Assembly (NCBI GenBank): GCA_017935345.1 | Contig: JAGBHU010000008.1 | Location: 124,001-188,000, forward strand | Origin: Coprococcus sp. | GTDB lineage: Bacteria; Bacillota; Clostridia; Lachnospirales; Lachnospiraceae | Direction: 5' to 3' | DNA length: 64,000 nt | Part shown: piece by piece, positions 9,277-18,975 of the stretch | Layout of the letters: the number at the start of each line of letters is the position of its first letter | How positions within the stretch are numbered: position 1 is the stretch's first letter | Translations under genes and position numbers: made by a program | Notes under the pieces: generated by a model | Seen by the model: the letters and a program-made list of their open reading frames with translations, nothing else | Told to the model about the DNA's origin: nothing | Database searches by the model: none

Positions 9277-9945
9277 TTATTCTCCAAAGGTGTATCCCAT
9301 GCCAAATACTGTAATAATATACTCCTGCGCTTCGTCATGCAGTTTCTGCCTCAATCTTTTTATATTTACACGAACTGTATTATCATCTACAAATTCTCCA
9401 TTGATGTCCCAGATATTTTCAAGCAACATACCTTTCGTTACCACCTTGCCCTTATTACTTATTAAATACTCCAATAATTTGTATTCTGTTAATGTCAGAT
9501 GTATCTCTTCACCATTCATGGATACAAAACATTTATCAAAATCTATTTTCAAATCCTTATATTGAAACCTACTGTTATCTTCTTTTCCTGTCCGTTTCAA
9601 TACTGCCTGTACCTTTTTTCTTAACACCTCAATGGAAAAGGGCTTTGCAATATAATCATCACATCCCACACCAAAACCGGCAAGCATATCTTCCTCCGTG
9701 TCATTGGCCGTCAAAAACAAAACAGGTGCCGACGAGTTCTCCCGGATTTTTTGGCAGAATTTCATTCCGTTTCCATCCGGAAGATTGATGTCAAGCAAAA
9801 ACAAATCATAGCTTTTCTTCTGATATTCATTCAGTGCATCAATAAAGCTGTATACTTCTGTTACAGTATGAGCATCTTTTTTTAATGCTATTGAAATACC
9901 TTTATTTAAAATTTTGTCATCCTCAAGCAGAAATATGTCAGCCAT
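9277..9945 (-). CDS. OmpR/PhoB-family response regulator
   Basis: The receiver domain occupies residues 1-115 with acidic pocket ED at 8-10, phospho-acceptor Asp52 in LLDINLPDG and the conserved Lys in AKPF. A winged-helix DNA-binding domain follows, ending GMGYTFGE as in OmpR/PhoB proteins. ATG at 9945 was preferred to an earlier in-frame codon because AGAGGTG lies upstream and the protein then starts directly with MADIFLLEDD. It follows the permease by about 68 bases and precedes the kinase by 2. A direct repeat with 11-bp period upstream of the ATPase gene (13206-13222) is its likely binding site. Confidence 0.92.
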   Translation of the reverse strand: MADIFLLEDDKILNKGISIALKKDAHTVTEVYSFIDALNEYQKKSYDLFLLDINLPDGNGMKFCQKIRENSSAPVLFLTANDTEEDMLAGFGVGCDDYIAKPFSIEVLRKKVQAVLKRTGKEDNSRFQYKDLKIDFDKCFVSMNGEEIHLTLTEYKLLEYLISNKGKVVTKGMLLENIWDINGEFVDDNTVRVNIKRLRQKLHDEAQEYIITVFGMGYTFGE

Positions 9946-10013
9946 ACCTATACACCTCTTTAAACCGTATACAGGAAAGAATGCAAACCATCCCTCCCTG
10001 CAATACATTATAC

Positions 10014-12500
10014 TTAATTCTCAATATCACGCAAGCGTTCCGTAATTGTATCCTTAGAAGCCGCATTGTATACGGTAAGTGGAACAATAATGCAGCAAAC
10101 ATATATACACCCAAGCAGAATCAGCAGCGGAACAACCGGGTATCTGAACACCGCATAATCAACAATCGACGGAAGAAATTTTGCAATAACATACAACACA
10201 AGACTTCCAAGTGTCGCTATCATTCCTGTTGTTATAACTGCATAATAGAATCCCTCAAACCGCAGAAGCTTTATGGTCTGCTTTTTCGTAACTCCTACAC
10301 TCTGCATGACGGCAAATTCACGCCGTCTGGAATAAATACCCGTCATCATAAGATTTACAAAATTAAGGATTCCGATTATCAACAAAAACACAGCTACACA
10401 ATCACCGATAATCTTCATACTCCGCATCATGTCATTAAAGTTTTCAAGTAATTCCTGCTTTGAATACAGTTTATAGGAATCCCCCTGAATCATTTGCGTA
10501 AGTCCGGCAAGTTCAGAACCGATTATATCCTCCCTTCCTTTTTCCACATCTATGATCACCGAATAAATACCTTCGCCAAAATTATGATTTTTTAAAAAGT
10601 TTTCGTGTACCAAAAGCAGTTCCGGCATCCCGCCGATAAAAGAGGTACTCATCGTATAGCCATCGATATCCTCATACATAAACATACCTGCTATTTCTGC
10701 GGTAATCTTATGATTATCTTTATCGATAAATGTCAATGAATTTCCAACATATGATTCTTCATCTAAAGCGATAACGGCATTACCATTTTCAAACGCCTCA
10801 AGGTCAATTTTTTTATCATGGGTTTGGTTATATTCTTCTACAAGCTCGCTGTCAATCGATTGCAGCCATGTTCCATATTGTCCTTCGTCCGCAAAACCTC
10901 TCATGGTCTCAAGGAATGTATGATACCCTTCCGTATCACTTAAATCTGCACCAGCCTCTGTAAATGTATCTTCCAGAATAAACCTTAATTCATCTTCATT
11001 AAAATCAATCTGTGCAAACGTTGCACACGATATCTTAAAATTTCTGATTCCGTCAAGGCTTTTTACCGCGTCAATAAACTCCTGCGTAAATTCATCCGCA
11101 GTAAAAGGCACCTCATTGATAAAAGCAAAATCGTGCTTAACATATCTTTCTGCATACGCTTTATCATTGATACTTCCCAGAAAACCATTGACACTTAAAA
11201 GTGTCATACTTCCCAGAAATAAAGAAATAACAACCAATACCGTTTGTTTTTTGTACCTGAATATATTTCTCCATGCCATTTTATAAAGTTTCATACTGCC
11301 CTTTGATTTCAGAAGCTTTTTTGTTTTAACAGAAGCTGCTGAATGATAACGCAAAGCCTCAACAGGAGATATTTTTCCTGCAATACGTGCAGGCTTTTTT
11401 ACACTAATAAATACCGTTACTAATGAAAAAACAGCCGCTCCGATAAAAATGACGGGGGAAAATGAAATATCATTAAATTCCGCTTCATCATTAAAAAATT
11501 TAAATACAAAAGGTACAATCACAAGAGAGCAGACAGCACTCATCATTAATCCCACAGGAATTCCGATACATGCAAGCAAAAGTGCCTGATTATTAATGAT
11601 TTTGCGTATCTGCTTTGGTGATGTTCCAAGTGTCTTCAGCATTCCGTAACGGTTTATATCCCTTGACACAGAAATATAGAACACATTATAGATAAGCAAA
11701 AATCCACTTCCCATAATAAAAAACACAAGCATGGTCATTAAAAAAATAGTCTTCCATATCGTCTCGGTATCACTGACAGTAAATACGGAATTGAACTCCT
11801 GTCCATCGGCAAGTTCAATATCCTGTACCAATAAGTCATACGCATCTGACGGATTTTCCGCAGATATCGTTATCATTCCGTTTTCTTCAAGTGTTATATG
11901 ATTCTGATTACAAAACATCTCAGAGAAGAGAATGATATTTTTCTTATCCTGCGAATAACTCTTAAACCAACCGGTCAAGATGTATTCTCCTTTATATTTT
12001 CCACAAGGAATATTTACCGTCTGGTTTATAACAGGATTATCTATTCCTAATTGCTTTAAAACGCCCTGTGACATCATAATTTCATTTGTATTCTCAGGGT
12101 AATTACCTTTAACATCAGAGATGGCAGGCATAAAATTTCTGCTCCAGTCCACCCAGTCAAAATACATCAACGATGCACGAAATTCGTTATTTTTATAGGT
12201 TCCCTCAACGTTCTCAATCAATAATTCCACCCCGGCAGTATCGATATAATCCAGTTTTCTTATTTGTTCATACTGTTCCCGTGAAGGCTGCGGCAGCGAA
12301 ATCGTTGCAATTGTTCCTGCATTCCGTTTTCGCATTAAGTCATAATTCTTTTTATAGCTGATACCTAAGCTGAACACCGTCGTTATCATGAATGTGGTAA
12401 TAATAATAGCAATAATGGCAAACATATTTCTTGATTTATTTGCCCTGAACATCCCTTTACTAACACGTCTGACTGCCTTTGTGTTTCGGTTTGCATGCAT
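10014..12500 (-). CDS. ABC transporter permease, FtsX/MacB type
   Basis: The 828-residue protein has a first membrane helix at about 27-47, an extracytoplasmic MacB-like domain, a three-helix FtsX bundle (about 250-370), a second long outer domain and a second three-helix bundle (about 700-820). This double-FtsX layout is typical of Gram-positive permeases involved in peptide resistance or lipoprotein handling. Its ATG overlaps the stop of the ATPase gene (TAATG), so the two are translationally coupled. Because the ATPase frame is broken, transport may be lost unless frameshifting or another ATPase compensates. Confidence 0.9.
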   Translation of the reverse strand: MHANRNTKAVRRVSKGMFRANKSRNMFAIIAIIITTFMITTVFSLGISYKKNYDLMRKRNAGTIATISLPQPSREQYEQIRKLDYIDTAGVELLIENVEGTYKNNEFRASLMYFDWVDWSRNFMPAISDVKGNYPENTNEIMMSQGVLKQLGIDNPVINQTVNIPCGKYKGEYILTGWFKSYSQDKKNIILFSEMFCNQNHITLEENGMITISAENPSDAYDLLVQDIELADGQEFNSVFTVSDTETIWKTIFLMTMLVFFIMGSGFLLIYNVFYISVSRDINRYGMLKTLGTSPKQIRKIINNQALLLACIGIPVGLMMSAVCSLVIVPFVFKFFNDEAEFNDISFSPVIFIGAAVFSLVTVFISVKKPARIAGKISPVEALRYHSAASVKTKKLLKSKGSMKLYKMAWRNIFRYKKQTVLVVISLFLGSMTLLSVNGFLGSINDKAYAERYVKHDFAFINEVPFTADEFTQEFIDAVKSLDGIRNFKISCATFAQIDFNEDELRFILEDTFTEAGADLSDTEGYHTFLETMRGFADEGQYGTWLQSIDSELVEEYNQTHDKKIDLEAFENGNAVIALDEESYVGNSLTFIDKDNHKITAEIAGMFMYEDIDGYTMSTSFIGGMPELLLVHENFLKNHNFGEGIYSVIIDVEKGREDIIGSELAGLTQMIQGDSYKLYSKQELLENFNDMMRSMKIIGDCVAVFLLIIGILNFVNLMMTGIYSRRREFAVMQSVGVTKKQTIKLLRFEGFYYAVITTGMIATLGSLVLYVIAKFLPSIVDYAVFRYPVVPLLILLGCIYVCCIIVPLTVYNAASKDTITERLRDIEN

Positions 12501-13155
12501 TACTTTTCACCTCCCGAAACGACCATTCCGTCTTCAATTCGGATTATCCTGTCAGCCATCTGTGCAATTTCTTCATTGTGGGTAATCATAACGGTTGTCT
12601 GATGGAACTGTCTGCTGATTGACTGCATCAGTAAAATAACATCCATGCTTGTCTTTGAGTCAAGATTACCGGTAGGCTCATCTGCCAGAATAATGGCAGG
12701 CTTCGTCGATAATGCCCGTGCAATGGCAACACGCTGCTGCTGCCCTCCTGACAGATTGTTTGGCATATTATCCAGCTTTCTTTCAATTCCCAATGCCTTT
12801 ATGATTTTCTGCCTCCGTCAATCTCAATCGGATAAACAATATTCTCATAGACATTTAATACGGGAAGCAGATTGTAATTTTGAAAAACAAAACCAATATT
12901 CCTGCGGCGGAATATCGTCAAATCCTCATCCTTCATATTAAGAAGTTCTTTACCACGAATAACGATACTTCCCGAAGTTGGTTTGTCAAGTCCTCCTATC
13001 ATATTTAACAATGTAGATTTTCCGCTGCCTGAGGTACCTACAACTGCAACGAATTCACCCTCGGCAACAGATATTGATACTCCGTCCAGTGCGTAAACTT
13101 TATTTTCACCGCTGCCATATATTTTTATTAAATCCTTTGTTTCAAGTATAGCCAT
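12500..13155 (-). pseudogene. ABC transporter ATPase, MacB/LolD type, frameshifted
   Basis: The first frame (13155-12799) gives the N-terminal half with Walker A GTSGSGKST and Q-loop VFQNYN, then stops just after IDGGRKS. The rest (signature LSGGQQQR, Walker [12 protein letters not shown], switch His in MITHNEE) is in the -1 frame and runs to 12500. Compared with the family, about 8 residues are also missing at the junction, which fits a small deletion between short AAAATC repeats. A -1 slip at the AGAAAA run would restore a continuous protein, so programmed slippage or a sequencing error cannot be excluded. GGAGG lies 8 bases before the ATG at 13155. Confidence 0.8.
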
Positions 13156-13188
13156 AGCTAAAACCTCCATTTGTATTTTTGTGATTTC

Positions 13189-13222
13189 AGTATAGCAGGC
13201 ACTTCTTACAATCTTATTACAA
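13189..13222 (-). promoter_or_regulatory. Candidate response-regulator operator and -10 element
   Basis: On the minus strand TTGTAA occurs twice with an 11-bp period (complements of 13206-13211 and 13217-13222), followed by TATACT (13189-13194) as a -10. Direct repeats at 11-bp spacing are the usual OmpR-family site, and a poor -35 fits an activated promoter. The operon includes the OmpR-type regulator at 9277-9945. Confidence 0.55.
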
Positions 13223-13287
13223 CTTTCCATTCCTTTATCATATTGATACCCAATTTCAATATATTTACCCGCATTCCCCTGCAATAT

Positions 13288-13342
13288 AAAATACCGCAAC
13301 AAATGTTTTTACGCACCTTCCAAACATTCGTTACGGTATTTT
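13288..13342. terminator. Terminator hairpin, probably bidirectional
   Basis: Arms 13288-13308 and 13322-13342 pair over about 18 positions with mismatches, and the minus-strand side continues TTTTATATT. It ends the transcript of the large secreted protein gene and separates it from the ABC operon promoter. Confidence 0.65.
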
Positions 13343-13364
13343 TATAATAAGCTGTTCAATAACG

Positions 13365-16300
13365 CTATTTCACTTTAACTGCCTTCGCCTTGCTATAAGA
13401 ACCGTATAACTTTTTACCGTTTACCTTCTTATAAGCACGAACCTTCACATAATATTTCTGTCCCGGCTTCAATCCTGTCAGTTTTACATTTGCGGTAGTC
13501 TTCTTTGTGATATTCTTATAGCCCTTATTCTTTGTAAACTTCGAATCCGTAGCATATACCACCTGATAACCTGTAACCTGACTGTCGGTCTGCCATTTTA
13601 CCTTTATTGTGCCGGATGTACCGGAAACTGCATTTGCACGCTTTACCTTCTGCGGTTTAATCTTAAAGGTTCTGACTATGGTTCCCTTATATTTGCCGCA
13701 GCCGCGTACAATCAATGTCGCCTCGCCTACTCTCCTATTGTTCAAATAAACAACGGAATATTCCACATTTTTCTTCAGCCTTTTGCCCTTTAAGGTTACT
13801 TTCACGTTCGGCTTAATGGCTTTTCCCGTATAGGTCTTTGTTGCCACCTTACTTACCTTCGCTTTTGCTATAGAGGTCTGCGTTGTCTTTACCGATTTCA
13901 GCAGATATGGATTTATCGTATAAAGCGTTGGCGCTCCGCCATCCGTAACATACCATCTCACATTTCCATCCTTGCAGGCTATCGGCTTGCAATCCGAAAG
14001 ACGTGCGTTTTTCTTTACAATATCACTTGTAGGATTTCCAGCCCCGTCTAATGTAACGACGGAAGTGGTTATTTTACCTCTGTTGTTTTTCTCCTCCCAC
14101 AAAAGCATAAAGCTGTCTTCGCCAAGCTTAACAAGCTGCGGCGTCATTACCGTAACCGTATCGCTCTCCTTATATTTTGTCAGCCATATTATCTTTGTAC
14201 CGGTAAGCTGCGTATCCGTTGCCGCCACAAATATATTTCTTACAGCATAGGAATCTGTGGTCTTCTTAAAGTTTACTGCATTTCCTGCAATCAGACATTT
14301 ATCAGATGACAGCTCGAAGCCGCCAACGGATGCTCCCGTGTCATTGTATCCGCTGACATTAGACAAGGAAACAGGAATTGTATAATCAACCTCTGTTATG
14401 TCGCCGTTTGCAAAACATTTGGTTATGGAAATTCCTCTCGGCCACGCATCCCCGTGGTCTACCCTGTATATATATTTACCGTCAGTCTGAATAAACTGAT
14501 TGAAGGAATGACTTACATAGCCTGCCTGTGCAATATTCATTACATCATAATATTCCTGCACCTTTGACATGTTGCTTTCTTTGATAACATAAGTCATATT
14601 TGCCTGATGATGAACCCCGTCACTGCCTGCATACATTTCATGACAGGTATGGATATAGAGCTTTCCGCCAGTCTCTGTCATACGGAGGGAACCTGCATCA
14701 AACGGAATGTATGTATTACATCCCTTATAGGAAACAGATTTTAGCCGCTTCCATGATTTTGAATATTTTACTACCCGCATAACCTCCGTTTTGTCACTAT
14801 CTTTGGTATTCTTCCTGCCAAATACAAGATAGTTATAATTCCTGCCGCTATAGAAACCACCAAATATCGGAAGCTCCATTTTTATCGTCTTACGGCTCTT
14901 TAACTTTTTTCCGTCGGAGGAGTATTTCTCTACAATAACATTTTTTCCCGTATACTCAACTCTTGTTAAGGTTCCATCCGAATTCTGGGTAAGATACGAA
15001 TTCACAACATTCCCATATGTATAATAATCATTTGCCGATATATTCTGTGAGGACGCTCCCACCATCGAATACACATTATTGGAAGGATTTTTAATTGCTG
15101 TATCTTTTACTACCGTCACTACATAAGTTGCTTTCAGCCCACTATTGGTTTTCACCGTTATGGCAGCCGTTCCGGCATTCCATCCGGTTATCCTGCCCGA
15201 CTGATTCACACTTGCAATCTTTGCATTACTGCTTGAATAGGTGTAGGTTTCCGAAAGTGTACCGTCTGTTGATGCCTTAAGCTGCAGGCTTCCGCCGACC
15301 TTTACCTGCTTTGATGCCGCTGTTACTGTTACCTTTGTAGCATGCTTCCATGCAAATCTCTCCAAATAAAACTTATTTCCGTTCTTTTCGATTGCAACGA
15401 TTTCATCTCCATACCGCATCAATGAAAATACAGGATATGACGTCTGCATACGACCTGTTTCTTTTCCCGTTTTCAGACTGTATTCAGCAATCGTCTGATT
15501 ATCCTGAAAGGTAATCACGGAATTTCGCTCGTCACAATATACGGTACGTGTACCCACGCATGCATCCTGCTCAAAATCTCCTGCTTCCTCATTGTTCCGC
15601 TCCAGCATCAATGCAAAAACAGGCTCATCTGCTGACGCACTGTATTTTGTTGTATCAATCACCTCAAGTACACTATTAAAGGTATTGTCTATGGCAATAT
15701 AATTTCCGCCAACAGCCTCTACCTGACGCTGCCTGTCATAAAAATATTTCTGGCATATCATGATGTTAAAATCGTTGACAACCGCCAGCTTATTGCTCTT
15801 TACGCTTCCTTTTCTAAGCACATTCATGGCATGGTCATATCCCCAATATACCCAGTTTGTATATCCAATCACAAAGAAGCTTCCTGTATTGCTGTCAAAG
15901 TCGATAATATCATATACGGATTCTGTTGCTGTATAGCTGTCAAGCAGTGTTCCGTCAGCGGAGAGGAGATGCATCTCCTTCCCATCAGCAACTATCATCC
16001 TGCCCGTGGCATCTGCACCGATACAATCAGCAGCTACACTCAGCTTAATCGTGCGCTGAACCGTCTGCTGTGCCAAATCATAAACGACTACTGTCGGTGT
16101 TTCTCCTACATAATACGAGCTTGAAAATACAAGCACATACAGCTTATTTCCTACCAAAGAAACGTCCTGTACCTCTGTATATTTCGTATACTTTCCTTCG
16201 CAATAGAAGGTTTCCAATAATGTCGTTGTCCCCGTCTCCATATTGTAAAAAGACAACTTATTTTCATTTAAAAAATAGATTCCACCGCATTCCTCACATG

Positions 16301-16478
16301 GAATTTGGATTGCCATATCATAATAGTTGTCAAATGTAATCGTATCCGATTTAAGCTCTTTCACATTTGCCGCCGCTTCGGATACAGACTGCGGTTTTAT
16401 TCCCAACGTCGTTATGGCAGCTACTACCAGTATCAATGACAACAAAAGACACATGTGTTTTCTTGCTCTGTTCGTCAT
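13365..16478 (-). CDS. Large secreted protein with propeller-like, Ig-like and fibronectin domains
   Basis: The 1037-residue product has a signal peptide (residues 1-36, hydrophobic LLLSLILVVAAI, ending SEAAA). Residues 40-375 and 470-870 are rich in repeated beta-strand blocks of the propeller type. Between them lies a Big_2 Ig-like module (about 378-455). Near the C-terminus are a YTGKAIKP module common in Clostridia surface proteins (about 880-945) and a fibronectin type III module (about 948-1037). No sortase motif or catalytic signature was found. AAGGAGAT precedes the ATG. A role in adhesion or polymer binding is inferred only from domain types. Confidence 0.82.
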   Translation of the reverse strand: MTNRARKHMCLLLSLILVVAAITTLGIKPQSVSEAAANVKELKSDTITFDNYYDMAIQIPCEECGGIYFLNENKLSFYNMETGTTTLLETFYCEGKYTKYTEVQDVSLVGNKLYVLVFSSSYYVGETPTVVVYDLAQQTVQRTIKLSVAADCIGADATGRMIVADGKEMHLLSADGTLLDSYTATESVYDIIDFDSNTGSFFVIGYTNWVYWGYDHAMNVLRKGSVKSNKLAVVNDFNIMICQKYFYDRQRQVEAVGGNYIAIDNTFNSVLEVIDTTKYSASADEPVFALMLERNNEEAGDFEQDACVGTRTVYCDERNSVITFQDNQTIAEYSLKTGKETGRMQTSYPVFSLMRYGDEIVAIEKNGNKFYLERFAWKHATKVTVTAASKQVKVGGSLQLKASTDGTLSETYTYSSSNAKIASVNQSGRITGWNAGTAAITVKTNSGLKATYVVTVVKDTAIKNPSNNVYSMVGASSQNISANDYYTYGNVVNSYLTQNSDGTLTRVEYTGKNVIVEKYSSDGKKLKSRKTIKMELPIFGGFYSGRNYNYLVFGRKNTKDSDKTEVMRVVKYSKSWKRLKSVSYKGCNTYIPFDAGSLRMTETGGKLYIHTCHEMYAGSDGVHHQANMTYVIKESNMSKVQEYYDVMNIAQAGYVSHSFNQFIQTDGKYIYRVDHGDAWPRGISITKCFANGDITEVDYTIPVSLSNVSGYNDTGASVGGFELSSDKCLIAGNAVNFKKTTDSYAVRNIFVAATDTQLTGTKIIWLTKYKESDTVTVMTPQLVKLGEDSFMLLWEEKNNRGKITTSVVTLDGAGNPTSDIVKKNARLSDCKPIACKDGNVRWYVTDGGAPTLYTINPYLLKSVKTTQTSIAKAKVSKVATKTYTGKAIKPNVKVTLKGKRLKKNVEYSVVYLNNRRVGEATLIVRGCGKYKGTIVRTFKIKPQKVKRANAVSGTSGTIKVKWQTDSQVTGYQVVYATDSKFTKNKGYKNITKKTTANVKLTGLKPGQKYYVKVRAYKKVNGKKLYGSYSKAKAVKVK

Positions 16479-16515
16479 ATAACAACCATCTCCTTTCCCC
16501 TTTTAACAATACGAA

Positions 16516-16564
16516 ATATAGCCATAGACGCTTACATGCGGGCACGCTGCATCTATGGCTATAT
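16516..16564. other. 13-bp perfect inverted repeat between two minus-strand transcription units
   Basis: ATATAGCCATAGA (16516-16528) and its exact complement (16552-16564) flank a 23-base loop. There is no T run. It lies between the end of the DUF4097 operon and the start of the large secreted protein gene and may end the former or shape the 5' end of the latter. Confidence 0.45.
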
Positions 16565-16632
16565 CTTAAGTGTGCTGCTTGTAGCCTATATGAATATTAT
16601 ACCATTCATTGCTACATCCTGCACTTATTTTT

Positions 16633-17403
16633 TCAGTATTCCAGTTCTATATCACCCATATTGTTATGAATCCTGATATACGTTTCTTCATTGCCCACCT
16701 GTCTGAAGCCTGTTCTGTACTCTCTGCCGTTTACCTCTACATCACCCATATCGCATGAAACATCAATACTGTAATCGTCCAGGCTGTGGCTTCCCTTTAC
16801 TTCTATATCACCCATATCCATTTTCACATCAAGCGAAGTGAAGCTGCTGTATTCCATATCGCAGTCTCCCATATTACAGGTAATATCTGCTGCTCCGAGT
16901 GCACAGTTTTGTATGTCAATATCACCGATATCACAGGTTATGCTCGAAACAGCCGCACTTACATGATGGACATTCAAATCTCCGATGCCAATCTCCAGCC
17001 CAAGCCGGTTTATCGTTATATCCTCAGGAACAGTCAGGGTTATTTCACATTTTGATTTGCCGAACAGGGAGGTATTGACATTCTTCTGTGTAATTGTCAA
17101 TGCACCATCACCATAATTTACCTCAGGTACAAGCTTCTCACTGCATTCATAGCTTATGGAAAACCGGCTCCCTGTCCTGATATTCAGCGTTGCGACCTCT
17201 AAATCAGCAACTACTTCAATATTTTTATCACTGATTTCAATACTCCTTGTATCGGATACCCTGTCTCCGCCAAAATCCATCCATCTAAACCATCGGCTGT
17301 TTCTTCCAAAATGAAACATATGGTGCATAATTCCCACAGTTACACACACGATGGTAATGAGCGAAATCACCATAAGATATATTTTTTTCTTCATATCTGA
17401 CAC
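16633..17403 (-). CDS. DUF4097-family membrane-anchored beta-repeat protein
   Basis: The protein has an N-terminal membrane segment (about residues 7-28) and then a beta-solenoid-like domain. The motif MGD-I/V/C recurs about every 15-20 residues (IGDLNV, IGDIDI, MGDCDM, MGDIEV, MGDVEV, MGDIEL), the hallmark of DUF4097 putative adhesins. It is the last gene of a three-gene operon with a HAAS-domain membrane protein and a PadR regulator; this cassette is widespread in Firmicutes and linked with envelope stress, but a biochemical role is not known. The stop codon of the upstream gene lies 8 bases before this start. Confidence 0.85.
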   Translation of the reverse strand: MSDMKKKIYLMVISLITIVCVTVGIMHHMFHFGRNSRWFRWMDFGGDRVSDTRSIEISDKNIEVVADLEVATLNIRTGSRFSISYECSEKLVPEVNYGDGALTITQKNVNTSLFGKSKCEITLTVPEDITINRLGLEIGIGDLNVHHVSAAVSSITCDIGDIDIQNCALGAADITCNMGDCDMEYSSFTSLDVKMDMGDIEVKGSHSLDDYSIDVSCDMGDVEVNGREYRTGFRQVGNEETYIRIHNNMGDIELEY

Positions 17404-17411
17404 CCTCCCTT

Positions 17412-18416
17412 CTAATACTGCTTTCCGAATATTGTTTTTACCATCATTTCAATGATTCCTGCAATCACCCAGATAATCCATGTAATATGCCATGAAAATG
17501 TCAGAAAACTCCAACAGAGATAGATGCATGTAACCGTAGGCCAATAAACAGACATGATATTTGCAACCGTTTTATTTTCGTAAACCATTTGCTCCTTTTT
17601 TGCGTATACATACTGATTTCCTGTAACTTCATCAGCGCTAATATTCAGAAGGATACTATATCCGCCCCATCTGACAGATGTATATACAATCATAAAGACA
17701 CCGATTGCCACAAACAGGAATAAAAATATTGGTGATGCATTTTCCCAAAACGGAAACAGTCTGCCAAGGGCATCAAAAAGGATTACAGGCACACAGGAAA
17801 GCACACACAGAATAATTCCAATTGTCATACGGAGTACATGGGCTATTCTCGCATCCTCTCTTGCCTGTTTTATATAATCAACCGTTCCTAAATCTATCTG
17901 GCAGCGTTCTTCCTTCAGATAGTTCCATTTATTCATAAAGATACCTGCATATACAATACAACCCACACCGATTGCAATAATGAGAAACATAAATGCGACT
18001 CCAAGTCCATCTGCAATATCATCATCGCGAACCCGATAAAAGTCTGCATATGCATCTGCAAATATCGGTGCGCAAACCGATATGATACAAAATGCTATCC
18101 CAAGTGCCATCACGCAGGAAAGCTTCATTCTTGAATTCAGAAAGCCCTTTACCTCTTCAAGAGTGACTTTTCTCACCTGCTCATTGGTTTCTTCCATTAC
18201 GATATTGCCGATTCCCAAATCATCCGCAAGCTCGTTAATATTTCCAAACTCTGAAATAACGATACCGACAGCTTCATTTTCTGTTTTTCCCTCTGCTTTC
18301 AATTCCATATATTTATCTTCCATCATCTGTAAAAGCTCCATCTTAGCCTTTTGAACTGCAGATGTATTCGGATAGCTCATAAACATATTTTCAAGATACG
18401 TTTTTATTGTCTCCAT
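17412..18416 (-). CDS. HAAS-domain (DUF1700-like) membrane protein
   Basis: Residues 1-70 form the helical HAAS domain (METIKTYLENMF..., with SEFGNINELADDLGI), which is typically encoded beside PadR regulators. Several membrane segments follow (about residues 100-120, 140-160, 195-215, 230-250, 285-325). It sits between padR (14 bases upstream) and the DUF4097 gene (8 bases downstream). HAAS proteins are thought to be the outputs or partners of the neighbouring PadR regulator; the exact function is unknown. Confidence 0.82.
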   Translation of the reverse strand: METIKTYLENMFMSYPNTSAVQKAKMELLQMMEDKYMELKAEGKTENEAVGIVISEFGNINELADDLGIGNIVMEETNEQVRKVTLEEVKGFLNSRMKLSCVMALGIAFCIISVCAPIFADAYADFYRVRDDDIADGLGVAFMFLIIAIGVGCIVYAGIFMNKWNYLKEERCQIDLGTVDYIKQAREDARIAHVLRMTIGIILCVLSCVPVILFDALGRLFPFWENASPIFLFLFVAIGVFMIVYTSVRWGGYSILLNISADEVTGNQYVYAKKEQMVYENKTVANIMSVYWPTVTCIYLCWSFLTFSWHITWIIWVIAGIIEMMVKTIFGKQY

Positions 18417-18430
18417 TTATCTTCCTCCAT

Positions 18431-18763
18431 TTATTTTTGTATAAATTTCTCCACGACCTCCTGCGTCAGTTTCCATTCCTCGCACTTGTCAAAATAGTAT
18501 TTCCGTCCTGCTTCCGTAATTTTGTAATAGGTTCGTTTTTTGCCATTTCCCTTATCTTCATCCGGAAATGACTCTATATAACCATTCTTTTCCATTCTGG
18601 TAAACGCCGAATACAGCGTTGTCTCTTTTATAATATATTTCTCCTGGGACATGCTTTTTATCAGCTTAGATATTTCATAACCGTAAGATGGTTCCTTCAG
18701 TAAAATATACAAAATCATCGTGTCATTATAGCCTCTGATTACATCACTGCTTATTACTGACAT
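18431..18763 (-). CDS. PadR-family transcriptional regulator
   Basis: The 110-residue protein is a small PadR type: a winged helix with ILYILLKEPSYGYEISKLI and the wing KKRTYYKITEAGR, then a short C-terminal dimer helix. It is the first gene of the operon with the HAAS and DUF4097 proteins. AAAGGAGG precedes the ATG. Near-palindromic and tandem repeats directly upstream (18784-18823) are its likely operator, so autoregulation is probable. Confidence 0.93.
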   Translation of the reverse strand: MSVISSDVIRGYNDTMILYILLKEPSYGYEISKLIKSMSQEKYIIKETTLYSAFTRMEKNGYIESFPDEDKGNGKKRTYYKITEAGRKYYFDKCEEWKLTQEVVEKFIQK

Positions 18764-18783
18764 ATTTCCTCCTTTCTCCTACG

Positions 18784-18823
18784 TCTGTCGTACTATGTCT
18801 GTCGTACTACGACTGTCATAGTA
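18784..18823 (-). promoter_or_regulatory. Tandem PadR operator
   Basis: TCTGTCGTACTA occurs at 18784-18795 and again at 18798-18809, a 14-bp period, and a third degenerate copy continues to 18823. The last part, TACTACGACTGTCATAGTA (18805-18823), is nearly palindromic (9-bp arms, one mismatch), as in known PadR sites. It lies 20-60 bases before the padR start codon. Confidence 0.62.
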
Positions 18824-18898
18824 AATATAGCATCATATGATAGCCTTGTCAATAAAATTTGCTGAATATACTTTATGAAAATATAAAGATATTATGAC

Positions 18899-18956
18899 TT
18901 GACTGCATCTTTTTTATTATATATAATTGTTAGAAATCTAAACATTAGTATTCTAA
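18899..18956 (+). promoter_or_regulatory. Promoter and double operator of the MarR gene
   Basis: TTGACT (18899-18904), 17 bases, TATAAT (18922-18927). Two short palindromes of form TTAG-N4-CTAA follow at 18930-18941 and 18945-18956, overlapping the expected transcription start. This fits repression by the MarR protein encoded just downstream. Confidence 0.7.
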
Positions 18957-18975
18957 TATAAATTTGGAGGACATT

